This document shows positions 9,401 to 15,288 of a stretch of DNA of 32,607 bases, in pieces. Position 1 is the stretch's first letter. Every line of letters starts with the position of its first letter. The notes beneath the pieces were generated by a model. That model worked only from the letters and a program-made list of their open reading frames with translations, ran no database searches and had not been told where the DNA came from. Source of the DNA: Calditrichia bacterium (GTDB lineage Bacteria; Calditrichota; Calditrichia; RBG-13-44-9; J075). The stretch lies in NCBI GenBank assembly GCA_028284445.1, contig JANQRS010000027.1:1-32607 (forward strand), in the 5' to 3' direction. Both the position numbers and the translations under genes were made by a program.

Positions 9401-9966
9401 ATATGCAGTTGCAGCCCTTCGATTTGATTGATATCAGCAATATCAAACGTATGCCGCATATAAAAAGAAATGACCGGATCAATAACCGTTTGATCATCAT
9501 CATCTCCATATCCGATCCCAGCCGGTCCACTAGCCCAGGATGAATCTGCAAAGCCGACCGTGCGCCAGTCAGACGGCGGCTCAGATGTCCCCAGGCGGTA
9601 GCGCCAGATATCGCCCGGACGTAGTATCGTCTCAAGATGATCAGAGCGTTTGCGATCCTTACCGGACGCAAAAACCAACAGGAATTGGCCGGGAGCGAGG
9701 TCGATATCCGGAAACACCCATTTTTGAGGACGATCAGGGTTATCGCTAAGGGAATAACCGCCGAGGGAAATATTATCCGGGGATGCGTTATACAGTTCGA
9801 TCCAATCGGGGAAATCCCCATCTTCATCTGCAATCGTATTCAAATTTGAGGACATAAACTCATTAATCACAATGCCCTGCGAAAAGAGCGGTGACCAGGC
9901 GATCACCAGGAGAAAGGCGAGCGTCCTTAGAAGTTTCGGGATATAAGGTAGAAATACATCTTTCAT
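6427..9966 (-). CDS. Secreted CotH-kinase-domain surface protein with type IX sorting domain
   Basis: This 1179-aa exported protein has a signal peptide (about 1-30, ending LFSQ). A lamin-tail domain (about 32-105, starting IVINEFMSSN) and a beta-sandwich with GDDDD (about 110-280) follow. Next are a chitobiase C-terminal-type domain (about 375-445, IHYTTDGAEPT), a CotH-type kinase domain (about 495-725, with GQYWGIHNIREKINE and RWIMFDTDSGFG), an InlB-like repeat (about 849-917) and a second lamin-tail domain (about 920-1000). The C-terminus (about 1090-1179) is the PNPFNP sorting domain. CotH proteins are atypical kinases that modify surface proteins; activity here is inferred. No convincing SD precedes the ATG. 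The gene follows the PhoX-like gene by 56 bases on the same strand. Confidence 0.92.
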   Translation of the reverse strand: MKDVFLPYIPKLLRTLAFLLVIAWSPLFSQGIVINEFMSSNLNTIADEDGDFPDWIELYNASPDNISLGGYSLSDNPDRPQKWVFPDIDLAPGQFLLVFASGKDRKRSDHLETILRPGDIWRYRLGTSEPPSDWRTVGFADSSWASGPAGIGYGDDDDQTVIDPVISFYMRHTFDIADINQIEGLQLHIDYDDAFVAYLNGQEIQRENLGAAGGLPPPYFVTANSDREPNLINGLPPARFSSSEPAALLQTGMNTLAIQVHNVNSASSDMSMIPFLTLGFSSAPSASRGLDATIEPYLTKMHSGFRIKAEGEPLILSDATGVIVDEVAATDIPPGISYGRQPDGDGQWVFFEKATPDSSNNDALSFSAVTNPPRFTAEGGFYNQPLSVAISANHEREVIHYTTDGAEPTLDAPKYDGPVLLDQTTVLRARAFAHGTIPGEGKTTTYFIRERSTLPVLSLATAPKNLWSDEAGIYILGPNASSTFPYFGANYWKDWERPVHIELYENQQLAFDLQAGIQIAGGGSRTFAQKSLSVFTRAQYGDGDLEYPLFEHKDIDVFEGFLLRNSGNDWFSTMLRDAFIQHLVADTDIDVQAYQPAIVYLNGQYWGIHNIREKINEHYVAGNHNVDADNIDMLENGGIRLAGTNTHYLALLNFVNSNDMSLAANYEHVKARMDMDNYLSYQVAQIYIDNTDWPHRNIKYWRPQTANGRWRWIMFDTDSGFGLRSATAYTSNSLDRTILSSGSFLLRNLLLNNIFRNELINRFATHMNREFHPDRAVALLDSLQQLLAPEIERHLTLWETGSYDAWLSRLNRMRTFARQRPTHMENHIVEYFGLSGASNLTVNILPENAGSIEVDSLSIEASGWSGRYFNDIPLRVVAKPHHGYRFAGWEDGFISTRSAIRLSLMGDLTITARFEALPRSTDIVINELNYNSAPDFDPEDWVEFYNRGDLPVDMSSWVLTDGGEGNTFHFPTETVLQPDSYLVVCRDTTAFDILFPEVGARLGDLDFGFSSSGEAVFLFDSNGDVADSLTYEDESPWPQEADGDGPTLALKDPWRDNALPQNWQASLNNGTPGAFNDFADRSSLDSENPLSDFYLRQNFPNPFNPQTHIRFELAKANVVTVEVYDLLGRRIAELVKGRLAAGQYELTWTPEDGLSGGIYFLRFSIDKQLRATQKLIYLK

Positions 9967-10022
9967 GATGTAGCGTTTCGATTTTGTTGGATAGACTTCC
10001 TGGCTACGCCAGCAAACAGATA

Positions 10023-11219
10023 CTAACTGCGGCGTTCAAACGGGCCACGCACTTCATATGTGATTCCCCCGGATGGGTCATTTATATTCCCGCGTTGGGA
10101 GCTAAAATAGAGACGAGTGCCATCCGGCGAAAACGCCGGACCAGTAATCTCCGAATTCGGGTGATCAACTACCTGCACAACCGGCTTCAAATTCCGGTTA
10201 TTGGTCAAGGCAACAATTTGCATGTCTCCGCCATCCTCAGCGACCAGCAGCCAGCCTTCACGTGATATCGTCATATTATCAACGCCGGTTAGAATGGCAT
10301 TTTCTGCATCAGCAGCATCATAGAGCAACATCAATGTCTCTTGATTGGTATCGTAGCACCAGATTCTATTGTCCGCTGCTGTGGCAAAATAGATAAGGCC
10401 GTCATGGAAAGCAATGCCTTCGGCACAATCGAACATAGTGCTCTCCGGCACCTGATCGCGAGTCGGCTCTTCACCAGCCGCCGGATCCGGTATGGTTTGC
10501 CAGATCACTCGCGACGTGTTTGAATCAACTATAGCAACTTCAACACGTCCATCGCTCATATCCGGCCGCTCACCGGGTGCAAATGAAGCAGGGATGAAGC
10601 GATACAACCTGCCATCCGGCACATCCTCAGTCATATAGAAATGGCCGCGGTTGGGGTCGAAAGCAATTGCCTCATGCGTAAATATGCCCATTGCCGGACG
10701 TTGAATCGGGGCGCTATTGCCGAATGGATCGCATTCCCAAACACTGCCGTTCTCGACTTCCTCACAGGATAACCAGGTTCCCCAGGGTGTTGGCCCACCG
10801 GAGCAGTTACGATCAGTATTTGTCAGAATCGCATAGGCATCAATCGCATTTCCGGTCGTGTCGAAACGAATGGCCCCGACGCCACCAAGCGGCTTATTCA
10901 TTTCACTGTTAGATACATATATCCAGCCGCCGTCAGCCGTCGGGTAGACCGCAGCACCATCCGGCGCCGGATGCCAAAGATAATCGCTGCCGGTCACAAC
11001 CGGCTGGCCGGAGCGCGCAATAATTCGCGAGCTAAAACCGGGCGGCAAACGCAAGCCATTTTCATCCGGCGTCAATAGCGCACCAAGCCCGGCAATCCCG
11101 GTGGAGAAAGGATCAGCAAGCGGGCTGAGATCTCTATTACAGGCAATTCCCAAAGCCCCTGAGGAAAGAGATGCAAAAGAAAGCACCATTGTTCGCAAGA
11201 ACGACCTGCGAGTTGGCAT
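10023..11219 (-). CDS. Tat-exported PhoX-like (DUF839) protein
   Basis: This 398-aa protein starts with a twin-arginine signal (TRRSFLR at residues 3-9), a hydrophobic stretch and a possible lipobox ending at C27 (LGIAC), so it is probably exported folded and perhaps anchored by lipid. The mature part carries the PhoX/DUF839 signature NCSGGPTPWGTWLSCEE (about 138-155), then HEA and TED motifs, and is a predicted beta-propeller. PhoX enzymes are iron/calcium alkaline phosphatases that release phosphate from organic esters. This protein is shorter than typical PhoX (about 600 aa or more) and belongs to the compact DUF839 group, so phosphatase activity is likely but unproven. It is divergent from the BLUF gene and precedes the CotH gene by 56 bases. 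Confidence 0.88.
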   Translation of the reverse strand: MPTRRSFLRTMVLSFASLSSGALGIACNRDLSPLADPFSTGIAGLGALLTPDENGLRLPPGFSSRIIARSGQPVVTGSDYLWHPAPDGAAVYPTADGGWIYVSNSEMNKPLGGVGAIRFDTTGNAIDAYAILTNTDRNCSGGPTPWGTWLSCEEVENGSVWECDPFGNSAPIQRPAMGIFTHEAIAFDPNRGHFYMTEDVPDGRLYRFIPASFAPGERPDMSDGRVEVAIVDSNTSRVIWQTIPDPAAGEEPTRDQVPESTMFDCAEGIAFHDGLIYFATAADNRIWCYDTNQETLMLLYDAADAENAILTGVDNMTISREGWLLVAEDGGDMQIVALTNNRNLKPVVQVVDHPNSEITGPAFSPDGTRLYFSSQRGNINDPSGGITYEVRGPFERRS

Positions 11220-11233
11220 TGATCACCTTTTGA

Positions 11234-11252
11234 TTTAATGATAATCACTAAT
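11234..11252. promoter_or_regulatory. Fur-box-like sequence upstream of the PhoX-like gene
   Basis: TTTAATGATAATCACTAAT agrees at 14 of 19 positions with the E. coli Fur consensus. It lies 15 bases upstream of the PhoX-like start in the divergent region shared with the BLUF gene. The area is AT-rich and a match of this quality can arise by chance in a window of this size, so it is a hypothesis only. Confidence 0.25.
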
Positions 11253-11341
11253 GCTAAACTTCTTCGTGACGATTCTTATCATTGCAGCAAAGCTGCTCTA
11301 AATGCAACAGGATTTTCAAATTTCAGGAAGAGAGGAAATTT

Positions 11342-11761
11342 ATGATCAATCTGGTTTATGTAAGTTCTGCGACCAGATTAATGAGCAAGAACGAACTAGT
11401 AGAGCTCCTGGAAATATCTCGCAAGAACAATGCAGCGATGGGCATTACCGGCATCCTCCTCTATAAGGACGGCAATTTTATGCAGCTGATCGAAGGGGAA
11501 CCGGAACAAATTGACAAGCTATATCATAAGATCGGCCTTGATCCGCGTCATACGGGCATGACGAAACTCTACCGGCGCGAAATCACCGAACGCAGTTTCC
11601 CGGATTGGCAAATGGGTTTCAAAAACCTGTCGGATGAAAGTATGAATCATGTTGATGGATTCAGCTCATACATGGATGAACCCCTGGATGGCGCTTTCTA
11701 TGCTCAAAACCCGGACAAGGCACAGCGTCTGCTGTGGTTGTTCCGTGAATCGATGCGCTAA
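11342..11761 (+). CDS. Short BLUF-domain blue-light sensor
   Basis: This 139-aa protein is essentially a lone BLUF domain, a flavin-binding blue-light photoreceptor. The ATG at 11342 is chosen because GAGAGGAAAT lies just upstream and MINLVYVSSAT begins the domain; an in-frame ATG 60 bases earlier would add an unrelated tail. The residues needed for photochemistry are present: Y6, N30, Q48, W89 and M91. Their spacing is exactly that of Y21, N45, Q63, W104 and M106 in AppA. The short C-terminal tail (about 100-139) corresponds to the cap helices, and there is no fused output domain, so signalling must use a partner protein. It is divergent from the PhoX-like gene, and its stop is 6 bases from the convergent M28 peptidase stop. 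Confidence 0.95.
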   Translation: MINLVYVSSATRLMSKNELVELLEISRKNNAAMGITGILLYKDGNFMQLIEGEPEQIDKLYHKIGLDPRHTGMTKLYRREITERSFPDWQMGFKNLSDESMNHVDGFSSYMDEPLDGAFYAQNPDKAQRLLWLFRESMR

Positions 11762-11767
11762 TATAGA

Positions 11768-12706
11768 TCAATTTAATTCGATGTCGAACACCGTGACGGC
11801 ATCAAGAATCGTTTCAACAGACGCTACAAAAAATTCAGCGTTGATTTTTTCCACGTCATCACCCGGTTGATGATAATCAGGGTGATCTTCGACCCCAAAA
11901 TATACAAAAGGAATATTGCGCTTGTGAAATTCGGCGTGATCTGAAAGCATCGTCCAGTCATCGGGCTTGCCAATACCCGGTTCGTCGTGCCCAAACTGCA
12001 AGCACAGCGGCGAGCGATTCGCAACCGCTTCGAGTGGTGGGCGCAAAGCCGGATAGTGATAGGTGCCGCAGGCGAATAAAGCCCCGCCGTCGTTCCTGCT
12101 GATCATATCCATATTGATATTCACAATCATTTGCTCAATGGGAACCGGCGGTGATTCGACAAAGGCTTTCGCGCCCTGTAATCGAACTTCCTCGGCATCC
12201 AATGCCACAAATAGCACGGAATGACGCGGCTCATTTTTTCGGAAGTGCCTGGCGATCGCAAAAAGAGCGGAAACACCGGAAGCGTTGTCGTCCGCACCAT
12301 TGTAGATTTGACCGTCACGGATTCCAAGATGATCGTAATGTGCGGTAATGACAAAATAACGGTCCGGAAAATCGCCGCCCGGTATGTAAGCAACGATGTT
12401 CTCACCGCTAATCGTGCGGTTTGAAAGGCGGTATTGAAAGGGGTGGCGGAAATTCTTCCGCCATTGAGTCAAACCAAGCTCGGAATATCGCCGGGAGATA
12501 TAGTTGCGCGCTTTGTCGATGCCCTCTGTGCCCTCAGCCCTGCCCTGCATGGAGTCAGCTGCCAGTGCAGCAACATCCATCATCAGCGTATCCGCCTGCA
12601 CAGTACCATGTGCAGGCCCCGGTGGCGGACAAGGCGGCCACTCAGCGCTGCAGGCGCAGAGCAGGCTGGCAACCATTGATATAAATATCAAACGGATGAC
12701 CGGCAT
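11768..12706 (-). CDS. M28-family zinc metallopeptidase, lipoprotein
   Basis: This 312-aa exported peptidase starts at the ATG at 12706. That start gives a good lipoprotein signal (MPVIRLIFISMVASLLCAC, lipid-modified C19) and lies 4 bases after the stop of the DAHP synthase gene, so translation is probably coupled. A longer in-frame start at 12811 would overlap that gene and bury the signal. The co-catalytic zinc site of the M28 aminopeptidase family is visible: H123 in HYDH, D140 in GADDNASG, E172/E173 in DAEE, the Asp of NMDMI and the His of DYHQPGDD. It probably removes N-terminal amino acids from peptides in the periplasm or at the outer membrane. It ends 6 bases from the BLUF stop. Confidence 0.92.
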   Translation of the reverse strand: MPVIRLIFISMVASLLCACSAEWPPCPPPGPAHGTVQADTLMMDVAALAADSMQGRAEGTEGIDKARNYISRRYSELGLTQWRKNFRHPFQYRLSNRTISGENIVAYIPGGDFPDRYFVITAHYDHLGIRDGQIYNGADDNASGVSALFAIARHFRKNEPRHSVLFVALDAEEVRLQGAKAFVESPPVPIEQMIVNINMDMISRNDGGALFACGTYHYPALRPPLEAVANRSPLCLQFGHDEPGIGKPDDWTMLSDHAEFHKRNIPFVYFGVEDHPDYHQPGDDVEKINAEFFVASVETILDAVTVFDIELN

Positions 12707-12710
12707 ACGG

Positions 12711-13766
12711 CTAGCGAGCTTCCCGGCGCTTCTGAACAGCAGTTGCAAGCCGCTTGAGAAGCTTCGCCGTGTCATCCCAGCCGAGACAGGCATCGGTAAT
12801 GCTCTTCCCATACTCGAGCTCGACTTTTCCTTTATTATCTTGTCGTCCCGGTTTTAGATGGCTTTCAATCATAACGCCAAAAATTCGGTCTTCGCCGGAT
12901 TCTAACTGCCCGGCAACATCTTCCCCAACATCCAGCTGTCGTTCATGCTGTTTGCGGCTATTGCCATGACTGAAGTCAACAATCGCCTGTGGCTTCAGTC
13001 CGCAGTCACTCATCAGTTGCATACATTGCTCAATGCTTTCTGCATCATAGTTCGGCGTCTTACCGCCGCGCAAGATGATATGCGTATCTTCGTTACCGGT
13101 CGTAAAAAAGATAGCGGACGTGCCAGCCTTTGTCGGCGAAAGAAAAATATGCGGATGACTGGAAGTCCGGCAGGCATCAGCAGCAATCTTCAAGTTACCG
13201 TCAGTGCCATTTTTGAATCCAACGGGACACGACAGCCCGGAGGCCATTTCGCGATGCACCTGGCTTTCGGTCGTACGCGCGCCAATTGCCCCCCAACTCA
13301 CTAAATCCGCGTAATATTGCCCGGTTACAATATCGAGAAATTCTGAGCCGCAAGGCACACCGGCCGTGTTTATGTCCAGCAAAAGTTCCCGGGCCATTTT
13401 TAATCCCTTGTTGATATCAAAACTATTGTCCAGATTCGGGTCATTAATCAACCCCTTCCAGCCAATGGTTGTCCGCGGCTTTTCAAAATAAACGCGCATC
13501 AGAATCTCCAGGTCGCCGGATAATTCACTGCGCACTTTGCTCAGGTGCTCCGCATATTCGCGGGCAGCGGTAACATCATGGATAGAACAAGGTCCAACAA
13601 TAACCAGCAGACGGTCGTCATTGCCAGCCATAATTTCGTGAATCACTTGCCGGGTCCTGAGCACCAACTGCGAGACGGTTTCCGAAATGGGAATGTCCAT
13701 CAGGACCTTTTCAGGTGGAAAAACTTCGCGAATTCGCTGGATTCTTTGATCGTCAGTCCGATACAT
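12711..13766 (-). CDS. aroG: 3-deoxy-7-phosphoheptulonate (DAHP) synthase, class I
   Basis: This 351-aa enzyme joins phosphoenolpyruvate and erythrose 4-phosphate in the first step of the shikimate pathway to aromatic amino acids. It is full length for the E. coli-type AroF/G/H group. The metal ligands of E. coli AroG (C61, H268, E302, D326) are all present one residue earlier: C60 in GPCS, H267 in FSHGNS, E301 in MIESHL and D325 in ITDACLGW. GAGGAG lies 8 bases before the ATG. The family is usually feedback-inhibited by Phe, Tyr or Trp; which one applies here cannot be told. A long leader with a 15-bp hairpin lies upstream, and the M28 peptidase follows after 4 bases. The symbol stands for the family, not proven AroG orthology. 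Confidence 0.96.
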   Translation of the reverse strand: MYRTDDQRIQRIREVFPPEKVLMDIPISETVSQLVLRTRQVIHEIMAGNDDRLLVIVGPCSIHDVTAAREYAEHLSKVRSELSGDLEILMRVYFEKPRTTIGWKGLINDPNLDNSFDINKGLKMARELLLDINTAGVPCGSEFLDIVTGQYYADLVSWGAIGARTTESQVHREMASGLSCPVGFKNGTDGNLKIAADACRTSSHPHIFLSPTKAGTSAIFFTTGNEDTHIILRGGKTPNYDAESIEQCMQLMSDCGLKPQAIVDFSHGNSRKQHERQLDVGEDVAGQLESGEDRIFGVMIESHLKPGRQDNKGKVELEYGKSITDACLGWDDTAKLLKRLATAVQKRREAR

Positions 13767-14148
13767 ATCATGCTCCTCACACTCACAACAGAACTTGTAA
13801 GAATTACGGTGTGTTTACGCCCTGCGGCGGTGTCATCCACACGATGCCACTGCCGCACAGCGTTCGTTCATGTCAAACAATCGATTGCAATAAGCGTTTT
13901 CTTAGCGGTGTCTTACAATCGCACTGCCTGACGGCCAATAAATATTTCTTTCTATTTATATGCCTGAAACCCGGCATTTCTGTTTTCCAGAACACAAATA
14001 TTCAGATTAATAAATTTTATAACTACTTGTAAACATCTAACTTACAATTATATTCGAAAAATCTTATTTTTTCGCTATAATACAGTATCGACACAATTAA
14101 GATGTTTTTTGCTGAAAAATTCAAACAATTAAAATCGCCGGAAAGCCA
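13767..14148. other. Divergent intergenic region, 382 bp
   Basis: This gap separates DAHP synthase (minus) from the phosphatidylcholine-synthase-like gene (plus). The left part holds the hairpins described for 13823-13857 and about 13882-13921. The right part (13930-14148) is strongly AT-rich and probably carries promoters for both genes. The best -10-like element is TATAAT at 14076-14081 on the plus strand, 67 bases before the ATG, with no convincing -35 box. I see no leader peptide rich in aromatic residues and no known riboswitch. Confidence 0.6.
13823..13857. promoter_or_regulatory. Hairpin in the leader region of the DAHP synthase gene
   Basis: Two 15-base arms (TGCGGCGGTGTCATC at 13823-13837 and GATGCCACTGCCGCA at 13843-13857) pair around a 5-base loop with one G-T pair and one mismatch. 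It lies 57-91 bases upstream of the DAHP synthase start. No T-run follows on the minus strand, so it is not an ordinary terminator. A second, bulged inverted repeat (CGATTG...CAATCG) lies further upstream at about 13882-13921. Whether both are in the transcript is unknown. Confidence 0.5.
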
Positions 14149-14865
14149 ATGACGCCACCGCATCAGCAACCTGAAAACCGTTTCTTTGTCGCGCGGGCCT
14201 GGTTTGTCCACTTTTATACGTCGCTTGGCCTGGCTTGCGTATTGTTTGCTGCCAATGCGGTTATAGCTCGGGATACGATAACAGCTGTCATCTGGATTGC
14301 GATCGCCATGTTTGTCGATGGCACTGATGGAAATATGGCTCGCAGATGGAATGTCAAGAAGTGGACCCCTCACTTCGACGGGCGTAAACTGGACGATATC
14401 GTCGACTTTCTGACTTACACCTTCATTCCAATATTTTTTATGGACCAGTATCAAATTGTTGATGGATACTGGCGAATACTTCTAATCTTCGCATTGATGT
14501 CGAGCGCATATGGCTTTAGCAGCGAATCCGCCAAGACTGACGACGGATTCTTTACCGGCTTTCCATCATACTGGAATGGTGTTGCGCTCTATTTATATTG
14601 GCTGGAATGGCCACTCTGGGCAAATATCGTCGTCATTCTTTCGCTAGGGACAATGACTTTCTTACCGACAAAGTATATCTCGATGAATCAGACCCGCCAA
14701 TTAAAGCAGGTTAATATCATCCTGTTTTTTGCCTGGGTGGCGCTGCTGCTATACCTCTTTACAACTCTCACGTCCCCGAATAAAGTTCTGGTATATATCT
14801 CACTGCTTTATCCGGCGTTCTATTTTGCAGCATCGTTTTATTTACATTTGAAGTCACAAAGATAG
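14149..14865 (+). CDS. pcs: CDP-alcohol phosphatidyltransferase, probable phosphatidylcholine synthase
   Basis: This 238-aa integral membrane protein has about 7-8 hydrophobic segments and the CDP-alcohol phosphotransferase motif D60-G61-x2-A64-R65...G78-x3-D82-x3-D86, which binds metal and CDP-diacylglycerol. The gap between AR and G is 12 residues instead of the usual 8. That longer gap, the sequence DGRKLDDIVDFLTYTFIP and the later FPSYWN segment match bacterial phosphatidylcholine synthase (Pcs), which condenses choline with CDP-diacylglycerol. The length also fits (S. meliloti Pcs is about 240 aa). The SD is weak (GGAAAG). It is divergent from DAHP synthase and has no close partner gene. 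If it is not Pcs, it is another head-group transferase of the same superfamily. Confidence 0.8.
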   Translation: MTPPHQQPENRFFVARAWFVHFYTSLGLACVLFAANAVIARDTITAVIWIAIAMFVDGTDGNMARRWNVKKWTPHFDGRKLDDIVDFLTYTFIPIFFMDQYQIVDGYWRILLIFALMSSAYGFSSESAKTDDGFFTGFPSYWNGVALYLYWLEWPLWANIVVILSLGTMTFLPTKYISMNQTRQLKQVNIILFFAWVALLLYLFTTLTSPNKVLVYISLLYPAFYFAASFYLHLKSQR

Positions 14866-15288
14866 TGTAATTCATCTAAAAATCAAAATTTCCTTTTTGC
14901 TGTCCAAGAGTATGTTTGCAAGGTGTCACTTTTGGTCAGGTCCGATATTCGCGCTCAACATTTCCTGGTATTTTGAGCGGAAATCCTCCTCCTTATCTCC
15001 CCGATACTTCCCTATCTAATCACTCTGCACATCTTGCAAACCCCACTGCAAAATTTGCAGGGTTTTTCTACCTCCAAAAATGTCCGGCAAATCACCAAAC
15101 CCACAAGATCAACTTTAACAGCGACTTAGACCCGGTATGAAATCATGCGAAAATACTGGCATCACAGTTGCTAAAGAGAGGGCATAGAGCGTTTTGAGCG
15201 TTTGTTCTCAATGCGACCTGTTTCTCGAAATGCGGGAACCCCACTAATCATTCAGTTATACGTTAAACTCTCTATAGGAGGATTTACG
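14866..15288. other. Intergenic region, 423 bp
   Basis: The region separates two plus-strand genes. It holds a terminator-like hairpin (15038-15067), a GCTCAA...TTGAGC inverted repeat near 14953-14980, and a direct repeat GAGCGTTTT/GAGCGTTTG near 15187-15205. An open frame upstream of the surface-protein start (from 15202) lacks an SD and is not taken as coding. No known riboswitch or RNA gene is recognisable. Confidence 0.5.
15038..15067 (+). terminator. Possible intrinsic terminator downstream of the pcs-like gene
   Basis: AAACC (15038-15042) pairs with GGTTT (15061-15065) and, after a 3-base bulge, CTGCA (15046-15050) pairs with TGCAG (15056-15060); T residues follow. The stem is interrupted and lies 170 bases after the stop, so confidence is modest. 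Confidence 0.45.

Noticed and set aside
10000..10012. CTGGC-TAC-GCCAG hairpin between PhoX-like and CotH genes as terminator
   Set aside because: Only a 5-bp stem and no T-run on either strand.
12707..12811. Longer start of the M28 peptidase overlapping DAHP synthase
   Set aside because: It would bury the lipoprotein signal; the ATG at 12706 is 4 bases after the upstream stop, as in coupled genes.
13767..13930. Attenuator with leader peptide for aromatic amino acids
   Set aside because: The short leader frame present (MNERCAAVASCG) has no Phe, Tyr or Trp, and no terminator T-run follows the hairpin.
14023..14454. Minus-strand open frame of 143 codons overlapping the start of the pcs-like gene
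   Set aside because: Antisense to the conserved CDP-alcohol motif; no supporting start signal.
15202..15288. N-terminal extension of the DUF4397 gene
   Set aside because: It would put 29 residues before the signal peptide and has no SD, while TAGGAGGA stands before 15289.
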